Source of the DNA: Calliopsis andreniformis
Taxonomy: Eukaryota; Arthropoda; Insecta; Hymenoptera; Andrenidae
NCBI RefSeq assembly: GCF_051401765.1
Contig: NW_027480440.1
Span: forward strand, 3,038,001 to 3,102,000
DNA: 64,000 nucleotides
Direction of reading: 5' to 3'
The translations under genes were made by a program, and so were the position numbers. Positions 24,916-38,639 of this stretch are shown here, piece by piece. The notes beneath the pieces were generated by a model that had not been told where the DNA came from, made no database searches, and was given only the letters and a program-made list of their open reading frames with translations. Numbering within the stretch: the first letter of the stretch is position 1; each line of letters starts with the position of its first letter.

Positions 24916-27900
24916 ATGCTCAATCCTCAATCCTCATTCTTCAGTCCTCAATACCCAATCCTCAACCTTCAATCCTCAATCCTCAATGCTCAATTCTCAA
25001 TCCTCAATCCTCAAACCTCAATCTTCAATCCTCAATTCTCAATCTTCAATCCTGAATCCTCAATTCTCAATCCTCAGTGCTCAATCCTCAATCCTCAATC
25101 CTCAATACTCAATCCTCAATCCTCAATCCTCAATCCTCAATATTCAATCCTCAATACCCAATCCTCAGTCTTCGATCCTCAATCCTCAATCCTCAATCCT
25201 CAATCCTCAATCCTCAGTCCTCAAACCTCAATCCTGAATCCTCAATCATGAATCCTCAATCTTCAGCCCTCAGTCCTACACAATCAGTTGTCAATCCTCA
25301 ATCCTCCATAGAATGTCCTCAATTCACAGTTTTCAATACTCAATACTCAACCTGCAACCTTCAGATCTCTATCCACAAACATCAATTCTCATCACTCAAC
25401 CCTCAATGCTCAGTCCCCAATCCTCAATCTTCAATCCTCAATCCTCAATCATCAACCCTCAATCTTAATCTTCAATCCTCAATACTCAATCTTCAATCAT
25501 CAATCCTCATTCCTCAATCCTCAATACTCAATCCTCAATCTTCAATCCTCAATACTCAATCTTCAAACCTCAATCCTCAATCCTCAACCCTCAATCCTCA
25601 ATCCTCAATCCTCAATCGTCAGTCTTCCATCCTCAATACTCAATCTTCAATCCTCAATGCTCAATCCTCAATCCTCAATCCTCAATCCTCAATCTTAATC
25701 TTCAATCCTCAATACTCAATCTTCAATCCTCAATCCTCAATCCTCAATCCTCAACACTCAATCCTCAATCATGAATCCTCAATCCTCAGTCCTCAAACTA
25801 CAATCCTCAATACTCAATCTGCAATCCTCAATCCTCAGTCCTCAATCCTCAATCCTCATTCTTCAATCCTCAATACCGAATCCTCAATCTTCAATCCTCA
25901 ATCCTCAATACTCAATCTTCAATACTCAATCCTCAATCCTCATTCTTCAATTATCAATACCGATTCCTCAATCTTCAATCCTCAATCCTCAATCCTCAAT
26001 TCTCAATCCCCAATCCTCAATCCTCAGACTTCAAACATCAATACTCAACCCTCAGTCCTCGTCCTCAATCCACAACCCTCAATCCTCAATCCTCAATCTT
26101 CAATCATTAATATTCAATCTTCAATCCACAATCCTCAATCCTCAATCCTCAATACTCAATCCTCAATCCTCAATCCTCAATCCTCAGTCCTCAAACCTCA
26201 ATCCTGAATCCTCAATCCTGAATCCTCAATCTTCAGCCCTGAGACCTCAACAATCAGTTGTCAATCCTCAATCCTCAATAGAACGTCCTCAATTCACAGT
26301 TTTCAATACTCAATACTCAATCTGCAATCTTCAGATTTCTATACACAAACATCAATTCTCATCACTCAACCCTCAATACTCAGTCCACAATCCTCAATCT
26401 TCAATCGTCAATCCTCAATCCTCAGTCCTCAATCCTCAATCCTCATTCTTCAATCCTCAATACCGAATCCTCAATCTTCAATCCTCAATCCTCAATCCTC
26501 AATTCTCAATCCTCAATCTTCAATCCTCAATCTTAATCTTCAATCCTCAATACTCAATCTTCAACCCTCAATCCTCAATCCTCAATCCTCAACACTCAAT
26601 CCTCAATCTTCAATCCTCAATACTCAATCTTCAATACCCAATCCTCAATCCTCAATCCTCAATACTCAATCCTCAATCCTCAATTGTCAATCTTCCATCC
26701 TCAATACTCAATCCTCAATCCTCAATTCTCAATCCTCATTCCTCAGTCCTCAGTCCTCAAACCTCAATCCTCAGCCCTCAGCCCTCATCCTCAATCATCA
26801 ATCCTCAATCCTCAATCCTCAATAGAATATCATCAATTCACAGTTTTCAATACTCAATACTCAATCTGCAATCTTCAAATCTCTATTCAGAAACATCAAT
26901 TCTCATCACTCAACCCTCAACACTCCGTCCCCAATCCTGAATCTTCATTCCTCAATCCTCAATACTCAACCCTCAATCCTCAACCCTCAATTTTCAAACC
27001 TCAATAGTCAATCTTCCATCCTTAATCCTCAATCCTCTATCCTCAATCCTCAATACTCAATCCTCAATCTTTAATCCTCAATACTCAATCTTCAAACCTC
27101 AATCCTCAATCCTCAACCCTCAATCCTCAATCCTCAATCCTCAATTGTCAATCTTCCATCCTCAATACTCAATCTTCAATCCTCAATCCTCAATCCTCAA
27201 TCCTCAATCCTCAATCCTCAATAGTCAATCCTCAACCTTCAACCCTCAGTGCCAAATACTCAATCTTGAATACTCAATCCTCAATCCTCAAACTTCAATC
27301 CCCAATACTCAATCTTCAATCCTCAATCCTCAATCCTCAAGTCTCAACTCTCATTCCTCATTCCTCAGTCCTCAAACCTCAATCCTCAACCCTCAGCCCA
27401 CATCCTCAATCATCAATCCTCAATCCTCAATCCTCAATAGAATATCATCAATTCACAGTTTTCAATACTCAATACTCAACCTGCAATCTTCAAATCTCTA
27501 TTCACAAACATCAATTCTCATCACTCAACCCTCAACACTCCGTCACCAATCCTCAATCTTCATTCCTCAACCCTCAATACTCAATCCTCAACCCTCAATC
27601 CGCAACGTTCAATCCTCAATACCCTATCCTCAGTCTTCAATCCTCAATCCTCAATTCTCAATCCTCAATCCTCAATCCTCAGTCCTCAAACCTCAATCCT
27701 GAATCCTCAATCCTGCATCCTCAATCTTCAGCCCTGGGTCCTCAACAATCAGTTGTCAATCCTCAATCCTCAATAGAATGTCCTCAATTCACAGTTTTCA
27801 ATACTCAATACTCAACCTGCAATCTTCAGAGCTCTATCCACAAACATCAATTCTCATCACTCAACCCTCAATGCTCAGTCCCCAATCCTCAATCTTCAAT

Positions 27901-30900
27901 CCTCAATCCTCAATCCTCAATCCTCAATCCTCAACCTTAATCTTCAATCCTCAATACTCAATCTTCAATCCTCAATCCTCAATCCTCAATCCTCAATACT
28001 CAATCCTCAATCTTCAATCCTCAATACTCAATCTTCAAACCTCAATCCTCAATCCTCAACACTCAATCCTCAATCCTCAATCCTCAATTGTCAATCTTCC
28101 ATCCTCAATACTCAATCTTCAATCCTCAATCCTCAATCCTCAATCCTCAATCCTCATTCTTCAATCCTCAATACCCTATCCTCAATCTTCAATCCTCAAT
28201 CCTCAATCCTCAATCCTCGATCCTAAATAGTCAATCCTCAACCTTCAACCCTCAGTGCCAAATACTCAATCTTGAATACTCAATCCTCAATCCTCAAACT
28301 TCAATCCTCAATACTCAATCTTCAATCCTCAATCCTCAGTCCTCAATCCTAAAACCTCATCCTTCAATCCTCAATACCCAATCCTCAATCTTCAATCCTC
28401 AATCCTCAATCCTCAATTCTCAATCCTCAATCCTCAATCCTCAGACCTCAAACATCAATACTCAACCCTCAGTCCTCGTCCTCAATCCACAACCCTCAAT
28501 CCTCAACCCTCAATCTTCAATTCTCAATCTTCAATCCACAATCCTCAGTCATCAATCCTCAGCCCTCAAACCTCAATCCTGAATCCTCAATCCTGAATCC
28601 TCAGTCTTCAGCCCTCAGTCCTCAACAATCAGTTATCAATCATCAATCCTGAATAGAATATCATCAATACACAGTTTTCAATACTCAATACTCAATCTGC
28701 AATCTTCAAATCTCTATCCAGAGTAATCAATTCTCATCACTCAACCCTCTAACACTCAGTCTCCAATCCTCAATCTTCAATCCTCAATCCTCAATCCTCA
28801 ACACTCAATCCTCAATCCTCAATTTTCAATCCTCAATAATCAATCTTCAATCCTCAATCCTCAATCCTCAATTCTCAATCCGCAATCGTCAGTCTTCAAT
28901 CCTCAATACTCAATCTTCAATCCTGAATCCTCAATCCTCAATCCTCAATCCTCATTCTTCAATCCTCAATACCCAATCCTCAATCTTCAATCCTCAATCA
29001 TCAATCCTCAATTCTCAATCCTCAATCCTCAATCCTCAGACCTCAAACATCAATACTCAACCCTCAGTCCTCGTCATCAATCCACAACCCTCAATACTCA
29101 ACCCTCAATCTTCAATTCTCAATGCTCAGTCCACAATACTCAATCATCAATCCTCAGTCCTCAAACCTCAATCCTGTATCCTCAATCCTGAATCCTCAGT
29201 CTTCAGCCCTCAGTTCTCAACAATCAGTTATCAATCCTCAATCCTCAATAGAATATCATCAATTCACAGTTTTCAATACTCAATGCTCAATCTGCAATCT
29301 TCAAACCTCTATCCACAGTCATCAATTCTCATCACTCAACCCTCAACACTCAGTCCCCAATCCTCAATCTTCAATCCTCAATCCTCAATCCTCAACCCTC
29401 AATTCTCAATCCTCAATTTTCAATCCTCAATAATCAATCTTCAATCCTCAATCCTCAATCCTCAATTCTCAATCCTCAATCGTCAGTCTTCAATCCTCAA
29501 TACTCAATCTTCAATACTGAATACTCAATCCTCAATCCTCAATCCTCAATCCTCATTCTTCAATCCTCAATACCCAATCCTCAATCTTCAATCCTCAATC
29601 CTCAATCCTCAATTCTCAATTCTCAATCCTCAGTCCTCAGTCCTCAAACCTCAATCCTCAACCCTCAGCCCTCATCCTCAATCATCAATGCTCAATCCTC
29701 AATCCTCAATAGAATATCATCAATTCACAGTTTTCAATACTCAATACTCAACATGCAATCTTCAAATCTCTATTCACAAACATCAATTCTCATCACTCAA
29801 CCCTCAACACTCCGTCCCCAATCCACAATCTTCATTCCTCAACCCTCAATACTCAATCCTCAACCCTCAATCCGCAACGTTCAATCCTCAATACCCTATC
29901 CTCAGTCTTCCATCCTCAATCCTCAATCCTCAATCCTCAATCCTCAATCCTCAGTCCTCAAACCTCAATCCTGAATCCTCAATCCTCAATCCTCAATCTT
30001 CAGACCTGGGTCCTCAACAATCAGTTGTCAATCCTCAATCCTCAATAGAATGTCCTCAATTCACAGTTTTCAATACTCAATACTCAACCTGCAATCTTCA
30101 GATCTCTATCCACAAACATCAATTCTCATCACTCAACCCTCAATGCTCAGTCCCCAATCCTCAATCTTCAATCCTCAGTCCTCAATCCTCAATCCTCAAT
30201 CCTCAATCTTAATCTTCAATCCTCAATACTCAATCTTCAATCCTCAATCCTCAATCCTCAATCCTCAATCCTCAATCCTCAATTCTCAATCCTCAATCCT
30301 CAGTCCTCAGTCCTCAAACCACAATCCCCAACCCTCAGCCATCATCCTCAATCCTCAATCCACAATCCTCAGCCCTCCGTCCTCAAACCTCAATCCTCAG
30401 CTCTCAGACCTCATCCTCGATCCTCAATCCTCAATCCTCAATCCTCAATCCTCAATCCTCAATTGTCAATCTTCCATCCTCAATACTCAATCTTCAATCC
30501 TCAATCCTCAATCCTCATTCCTCAATCCTCATTCTTCAATCCTCAATACCCTATCCTCAATCTTCAATCCTCAATCCTCAATCCTCAATCCTCAATCCTC
30601 AATAGTCAATCCTCAATCTTCAACCCTCAGTGCCAAAGACTCAATCTTGAATACTCAATCCTCAATCCTCAAACTTCAATCCTCAATACTCAACCTTCAA
30701 TCCTCAATCCTCAGTCCTCAATCCTCAATCCTCATCCTTCAATCCTCAATACCCAATACTCAATCTTCAATCCTCAATCCTCAATCCTCAATTCTCAATC
30801 CTCAATCCTCAATCCTCAGACCTCAAACATCAATACTCAACCCTCAGTCCTCGTCCTCAATCCACAACCCTCAATCCTCAATCCTCAATCTTCAATTCTC

Positions 30901-31139
30901 AATCCTCAATCCACAATCCTCAATCATCAATCCTCAATCCTCAAACCTCAATCCTGAATCCTCAATCCTGAATCCTCAATCTTCAGCCCTCAGTCCTCAA
31001 CAATCAGCTGTCAATCCTCAATCCTCAATAGAATATCATCAAATCAAAGCTTTCAATACTCAATACTCAATCTGCAATCTCCAAATCTCTATCCACAATC
31101 ATCAATCCTCAATACTCAACCTTCAATCCTCAATCCTCA

Positions 31140-34100
31140 ATCCTCAATACTCAATCCTCAATCCTCAATCCTCAATCCTCAATATTCAATCCTCAATACC
31201 CAATCCTCAGTCTTCGATCCTCAATCCTCAATCCTCAATCCTCAATCCTCAATCCTCAGTCCTCAAACCTCAATCCTGAATCCTCAATCATGAATCCTCA
31301 ATCTTCAGCCCTCAGTCCTACACAATCAGTTGTCAATCCTCAATCCTCAATAGAATGTCCTCAATTCACAGTTTTCAATACTCAATACTCAACCTGCAAC
31401 CTTCAGATCTCTACCCACAAACATAAATTCTCATCACTCAACCCTCAATGCTCAGTCCCCAATCCTCAATCTTCAATCCTCAATCCTCAATCATCAACCC
31501 TCAATCTTAATCTTCAATCCTCAATACTCAATCTTCAATCCTCAATCCTCAATCCTCAATCCTCAATACTCAATCCTCAATCTTCAATCCTCAATACTCA
31601 ATCTTCAAACCTCAATCCTCAATCCTCAACCCTCAATCCTCAATCCTCAATCCTCAATCGTCAGTCTTCCATCCTCAATACTCAATCTTCAATCCTCAAT
31701 GCTCAATCCTCAATCCTCAATCCTCAATCCTCAATCTTAATCTTCAATCCTCAATACTCAATCTTCAATCCTCAATCCTCAATCCTCAATCGTCAACACT
31801 CAATCCTCAATCATGAATACTCAATCCTCAGTCCTCAATCTACAATCCTCAATACTCAATCTGCAATCCTCAATCCTCAGTCCTCAATCCTCAATCCTCA
31901 TTCTTCAATCCTCAATACCGAATACTCAATCTTCAATCCTCAATCCTCAATACTCAATCTTCAATCCTCAGTCCTCAATCCTCATTCTTCAATTATCAAT
32001 ACCGAATCCTCAATCTGCAATCCTCAATCCTCAATCCTCAATTCTCAATCCTCAATCCTCAATCCTCAGACTTCAAACATCAATACTCAACCCTCAGTCC
32101 TCGTCCTCAATCCACAACCCTCAATCCTCAATCCTCAATCTTCAATCATTAATATTCAATCTTCAATCCACAATCCTCAATCCTCAATCCTCAATACTCA
32201 ATCCTCAATCCTCAACCCTCAATCCTCAGTCCTCAAACCTCAATCCTGAATCCTCAATCCTGAATCCTCAATCTTCAGCCCTGAGTCCTCAACAATCAGT
32301 TGTCAATCCTCAATCCTCAATAGAACGTCCTCAATTCACAGTTTTCAATACTCAATACTCAAACTGCAATCTTCAAATCTCTATTCACAAACATCAATTC
32401 TCATCACCCAACCCTCAACACTCCGTCCCCAATCCTCAATCTTCAATCCTCAATCCTCAATCCTCAACCCTCAACCCTCAATCCTCAATTTTCAAACCTC
32501 AATAATCAATCTTCAATCCTCAATCCTCAATCCACAATCCTCAATCCTCAATCGTCAGACATCAATCCTCAATACTCAATCTTCAATCCTGAATCCTCAA
32601 TCCTCAATCCTCAATCCTCATTCTTCAATCCTGAATACCCAATCCGAAATCTTCAATCCTCAATCCTCAATCCTCAATTCTCAATCCTCAATCCTCAGTC
32701 CTCAGTCCTCTAACCACAATCCCCAACCCTCAGCCCTCATCCTCAATCCTCAATCCTCAATCCTCAGTCCTCCGTCCTCAAACCTCAATCCTCAGCTCTC
32801 AGACCTCATCCTCGATCCTCAATCGTCAATCCTCAATCCTCAATCTTCAATCCTAAATACTCAATCTTCAATCCTCAATCCTCAGTCCTCAAACCTCAAT
32901 TCTGAATCCTGAATACTCAACCTTCAATCCTCACTCCTCAGTCCTGAATACTCTACCATCAATCTTCAATCCTCAATCCCCAATGCTCAATCCTCAATCC
33001 TCATTCTTCAGTCCTCAATACCCAATCCTCAACCTTCAATCCTCAATCCTCAATGCTCAATTCTCAATCCTCAATCCTCAAACCTCAATCTTCAATCCTC
33101 AATTCTCAATCTTCAATCCTGAATCCTCAATTCTCAATCCTCAGTGCTCAATCCTCAATCCTCAATCCTCAATACTCAATCCTCAATCCTCAATCCTCAA
33201 TCCTCAATATTCAATCCTCAATACCCAATCCTCAGTCTTCGATCCTCAATCCTCAATCCTCAATCCTCAATCCTCAATCCTCAGTCCTCAAACCTCAATC
33301 CTGAATCCTCAATCATGAATCCTCAATCTTCAGCCCTCAGTCCTACACAATCAGTTGTCAATCCTCAATCCTCCATAGAATGTCCTCAATTCACAGTTTT
33401 CAATACTCAATACTCAACCTGCAACCTTCAGATCTCTATCCACAAACATCAATTCTCATCACTCAACCCTCAATGCTCAGTCCCCAATCCTCAATCTTCA
33501 ATCCTCAATCCTCAATCATCAACCCTCAATCATAATCTTCAATCCTCAATACTCAATCTTCAATCATCAATCCTCAATCCTCAATCCTCAATACTCAATC
33601 CTCAATCTTCAATCCTCAATACTCAATCTTCAAACCTCAATCCTCAATCCTCAACCCTCAATCCTCAATCCTCAATCCTCAATCGTCAGTCTTCCATCCT
33701 CAATACTCAATCTTCAATCCTCAATGCTCAATCCTCAATCCTCAATCCTCAATCCTCAATCTTAATCTTCAATCCTCAATACTCAATCTTCAATCCTCAA
33801 TCCTCAATCCTCAATCCTCAACACTCAATCCTCAATCATGAATCCTCAATCCTCAGTCCTCAAACTACAATCCTCAATACTCAATCTGCAATCCTCAATC
33901 CTCAGTCCTCAATCCTCAATCCTCATTCTTCAATCCTCAATACCGAATCCTCAATCTTCAATCCTCAATCCTCAATACTCAATCTTCAATACTCAATCCT
34001 CAATCCTCATTCTTCAATTATCAATACCGAATCCTCAATCTTCAATCCTCAATCCTCAATCCTCAATTCTCAATCCTCAATCCTCAATCCTCAGACTTCA

Positions 34101-37100
34101 AACATCAATACTCAACCCTCAGTCCTCGTCCTCAATCCACAACCCTCAATCCTCAATCCTCAATCTTCAATCATTAATATTCAATCTTCAATCCACAATC
34201 CTCAATCCTCAATCCTCAATACTCAATCCTCAATCCTCAATCCTCAATCCTCAGTCCTCAAACCTCAATCCTGAATCCTCAATCCTGAATCCTCAATCTT
34301 CAGCCCTGAGTCCTCAACAATCAGTTGTCAATCCTCAATCCTCAATAGAACGTCCTCAATTCACAGTTTTCAATACTCAATACTCATTCTGCAATCTTCA
34401 GATTTCTATACACAAACATCAATTCTCATCACTCAACCCTCAATACTCAGTCCACAATCCTCAATCTTCAATCGTCAATCCTCAATCCTCAGTCCTCAAT
34501 CCTCAATCCTCATTCTTCAATCCTCAATACCGAATCCTCAATCTTCAATCCTCAATCCTCAATCCTCAATTCTCAATCCTCAATCCTCAATCCTCAATCT
34601 TAATCTTCAATCCTCAATACTCAATCTTCAACCCTCAATCCTCAATCCTCAATCCTCAACACTCAATCCTCAATCTTCAATCCTCAATACTCAATCTTCA
34701 ATACCCAATCCTCAATCCTCAATCCTCAATACTCAATCCTCAATCCTCAATTGTCAATCTTCCATCCTCAATACTCAATCGTCAATCCTCAATTCTCAAT
34801 CCTCATTCCTCAGTCCTCAGTCCTCAAACCTCAATCCTCAGCCCTCAGCCCTCATCCTCAATCATCAATCCTCAATCCTCAATCCTCAATAGAATATCAT
34901 CAATTCACAGTTTTCAATACTCAATACTCAATCTGCAATCTTCAAATCTCTATTCAGAAACATCAATTCTCATCACTCAACCCTCAACACTCCGTCCCCA
35001 ATCCTGAATCTTCATTCCTCAATCCTCAATACTCAACCCTCAATCCTCAACCCTCAATTTTCAAACCTCAATAGTCAATCTTCCATTCTTAATCCTCAAT
35101 CCTCTATCCTCAATCCTCAATACTCAATCCTCAATCTTTAATCCTCAATACTCAATCTTCAAACCTCAATCCTCAATCCTCAACCCTCAATCCTCAATCC
35201 TCAATCCTCAATTGTCAATCTTCCATCCTCAATACTCAATCTTCAATCCTCAATCCTCAATCCTCAATCCTCAATCCTCAATCCTCAATAGTCAATCCTC
35301 AACCTTCAACCCTCAGTGCCAAATACTCAATCTTGAATACTCAATCCTCAATCCTCAAACTTCAATCCCCAATACTCAATCTTCAATCCTCAATCCTCAA
35401 TCCTCAAGTCTCAACTCTCATTCCTCATTCCTCAGTCCTCAAACCTCAATCCTCAACCCTCAGCCCACATCCTCAATCATCAATCCTCAATCCTCAATCC
35501 TCAATAGAATATCATCAATTCACAGTTTTCAATACTCAATACTCAACCTGCAATCTTCAAATCTCTATTCACAAACATCAATTCTCATCACTCAACCCTC
35601 AACACTCCGTCACCAATCCTCAATCTTCATTCCTCAACCCTCAATACTCAATCCTCAACCCTCAATCCGCAACGTTCAATCCTCAATACCCTATCCTCAG
35701 TCTTCAATCCTCAATCCTCAATCCTCAATCCTCAATCCTCAATCCTCAGTCCTCAAACCTCAATCCTGAATCCTCAATCCTGCATCCTCAATCTTCAGCC
35801 CTGGGTCCTCAACAATCAGTTGTCAATCCTCAATCCTCAATAGAATGTCCTCAATTCACAGTTTTCAATACTCAATACTCAACCTGCAATCTTCAGAGCT
35901 CTATCCACAAACATCAATTCTCATCACTCAACCCTCAATGCTCAGTCCCCAATCCTCAATCTTCAATCCTCAATCCTCAATCCTCAATCCTCAATCCTCA
36001 ACCTTAATCTTCAATCCTCAATACTCAATCTTCAATCCTCAATCCTCAATCCTCAATCCTCAATACTCAATCCTCAATCTTCAATCCTCAATACTCAATC
36101 TTCAAACCTCAATCCTCAATCCTCAACACTCAATCCTCAATCCTCAATCCTCAATTGTCAATCTTCCATCCTCAATACTCAATCTTCAATCCTCAATCCT
36201 CAATCCTCAATCCTCAATCCTCATTCTTCAATCCTCAATACCCTATCCTCAATCTTCAATCCTCAATCCTCAATCCTCAATCCTCGATCCTAAATAGTCA
36301 ATCCTCAACCTTCAACCCTCAGTGCCAAATACTCAATCTTGAATACTCAATCCTCAATCCTCAAACTTCAATCCTCAATACTCAATCTTCAATCCTCAAT
36401 CCTCAGTCCTCAATCCTCAAACCTCATCCTTCAATCCTCAATACCCAATCCTCAATCTTCAATCCTCAATCCTCAATCCTCAATTCTCAATCCTCAATCC
36501 TCAATCCTCAGACCTCAAACATCAATACTCAACCCTCAGTCCTCGTCCTCAATCCACAACCCTCAATCCTCAACCCTCAATCTTCAATTCTCAATCTTCA
36601 ATCCACAATCCTCAGTCATCAATCCTCAGCCCTCAAACCTCAATCCTGAATCCTCAATCCTGAATCCTCAGTCTTCAGCCCTCAGTCCTCAACAATCAGT
36701 TATCAATCATCAATCCTGAATAGAATATCATCAATACACAGTTTTCAATACTCAATACTCAATCTGCAATCTTCAAATCTCTATCCAGAGTAATCAATTC
36801 TCATCACTCAACCCTCTAACACTCAGTCTCCAATCCTCAATCTTCAATCCTCAATCCTCAATCCTCAACACTCAATCCTCAATCCTCAATTTTCAATCCT
36901 CAATAATCAATCTTCAATCCTCAATCCTCAATCCTCAATTCTCAATCCGCAATCGTCAGTCTTCAATCCTCAATACTCAATCTTCAATCCTGAATCCTCA
37001 ATCCTCAATCCTCAATCCTCATTCTTCAATCCTCAATACCCAATCCTCAATCTTCAATCCTCAATCATCAATCCTCAATTCTCAATCCTCAATCCTCAAT

Positions 37101-37668
37101 CCTCAGACCTCAAACATCAATACTCAACCCTCAGTCCTCGTCATCAATCCACAACCCTCAATACTCAACCCTCAATCTTCAATTCTCAATGCTCAGTCCA
37201 CAATACTCAATCATCAATCCTCAGTCCTCAAACCTCAATCCTGTATCCTCAATCCTGAATCCTCAGTCTTCAGCCCTCAGTTCTCAACAATCAGTTATCA
37301 ATCCTCAATCCTCAATAGAATATCATCAATTCACAGTTTTCAATACTCAATGCTCAATCTGCAATCTTCAAATCTCTATCCACAGTCATCAATTCTCATC
37401 ACTCAACCCTCAACACTCAGTCCCCAATCCTCAATCTTCAATCCTCAATCCTCAATCCTCAACCCTCAATTCTCAATCCTCAATTTTCAATCCTCAATAA
37501 TCAATCTTCAATCCTCAATCCTCAATCCTCAATTCTCAATCCTCAATCGTCAGTCTTCAATCCTCAATACTCAATCTTCAATACTGAATACTCAATCCTC
37601 AATCCTCAATCCTCAATCCTCATTCTTCAATCCTCAATACCCAATCCTCAATCTTCAATCCTCAATCC
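31140..37668 (+). repeat. Third copy of the large unit (copy of 23,073-29,601)
   Basis: Every landmark compared here lies exactly 8,067 bases after its counterpart: 23,746/31,813, 24,916/32,983, 26,684/34,751, 27,145/35,212, 29,122/37,189 and 29,283/37,350. The left seam at about 31,139 is abrupt. Up to there the sequence follows the 11,126-offset copy of 20.0 kb, then it jumps into the interior of HOR-A. The right seam is at about 37,668, where the sequence leaves the 29.6-kb pattern for a CCTCAGTGCCAAA segment. Differences from the source are rare point changes, for example CTCTAACCACAATCC near 32,709. Confidence 0.83.
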
Positions 37669-38639
37669 TCAATAGTCAATCCTCAACCTTCAACCCTCAG
37701 TGCCAAATACTCAATCTTGAATTCTCAATCCTCAATCCTCAAACTTCAATCCTCAATACTCAATCTTCAATCCTCAATCCTCAATCCTCAATTCTCAATT
37801 CTCATTCCTCAGTCCTCAGTCCTCAAACCTCAATCCTCAACCCTCAGCCCTCATCCTCAATCATCAATCCTCAATCCTCAATCCTCAATAGAATATCATC
37901 AATTCACAGTTTTCAATACTCAATACTCAATCTGCAATCTTCAAATCTCTATTCACAAACATCAATTCTCATCACTCAACCCTCAACACTCCGTCCCCAA
38001 TCCTCAATCTTCATTCCTCAATCCTCAATACTCAACCCTCAATCCTCAACCCTCAATTTTCAAACCTCAATAGTCAATCTTCCATCCTCAATCCTCAATC
38101 CTCTATCCTCAATCCTCAATCGTCAGACTTCAATCCTCAATACTCAATCTTCAATACTGAATCCTCAATCCTCAATCCTCAATCCTCATTCTTCAATACT
38201 GAATACCCAATCCTCAATCTTCAATCCCCAATCCTCAATCCCCAATTCTCAATCCTCAATCCTCAATCCTCAGACCTCAAACATCAATACTCAACCCTCA
38301 GTCCTCGTCCTCAATCCACAACCCTCAATCCTCAATCCTCAATCTTCAATTCTCAATCCTCAATCCACAATCCTCAATACTCAATCTTCAATCCTCAATC
38401 CTCAATCCTCAACACTCAATCCTCAATCATGAATCCTCAATCCTCAGTCCTCAATCTACAATCCTCAATACTCAATCTGCAATCCTCAATCCTCAGTCCT
38501 CAATCCTCAATCCTCATTCTTCAATCCTCAATACCGAATCCTCAATCTTCAATCCTCAATCCTCAATACTCAATCTTCAATCCTCAATCCTCAATTTTCA
38601 ATCCTCAATGCTCAATCCTCAATCCTCAATCCTCAATCC
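37669..38639 (+). repeat. Mosaic junction segment
   Basis: About 1 kb of heptamers joining the third large copy to the 3,843-offset pair. It holds CCTCAGTGCCAAA near 37,695, one degenerate block near 37,890, CGTCAGACTTC near 38,122, TCCTCGTCCTCAATCC near 38,304, then the HOR-A-like stretch with CAATCATGAATCC near 38,425. The order matches neither HOR-A nor block B exactly, so I read it as pieces joined by recombination. Confidence 0.65.

Larger units (their letters stand above)
20691..31139 (+). repeat. Second copy of the large unit (copy of 7.76-20.0 kb)
   Basis: Landmarks from about 20,690 to 25,500 lie 12,928-12,935 bases after their counterparts in 7,760-12,570. From about 25,500 to 31,139 they lie 11,126-11,133 bases after 14,360-20,013. 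The offset changes by exactly one HOR-A unit (1,795). This copy holds HOR-A units at 20,908-22,890 and 22,891-24,915, a partial unit from 24,916 to about 26,660, and block B from there to 31,139. The left seam is seen where block B sequence ending near 20,680 meets CAGCCCTCCGTACTC. Confidence 0.8.
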
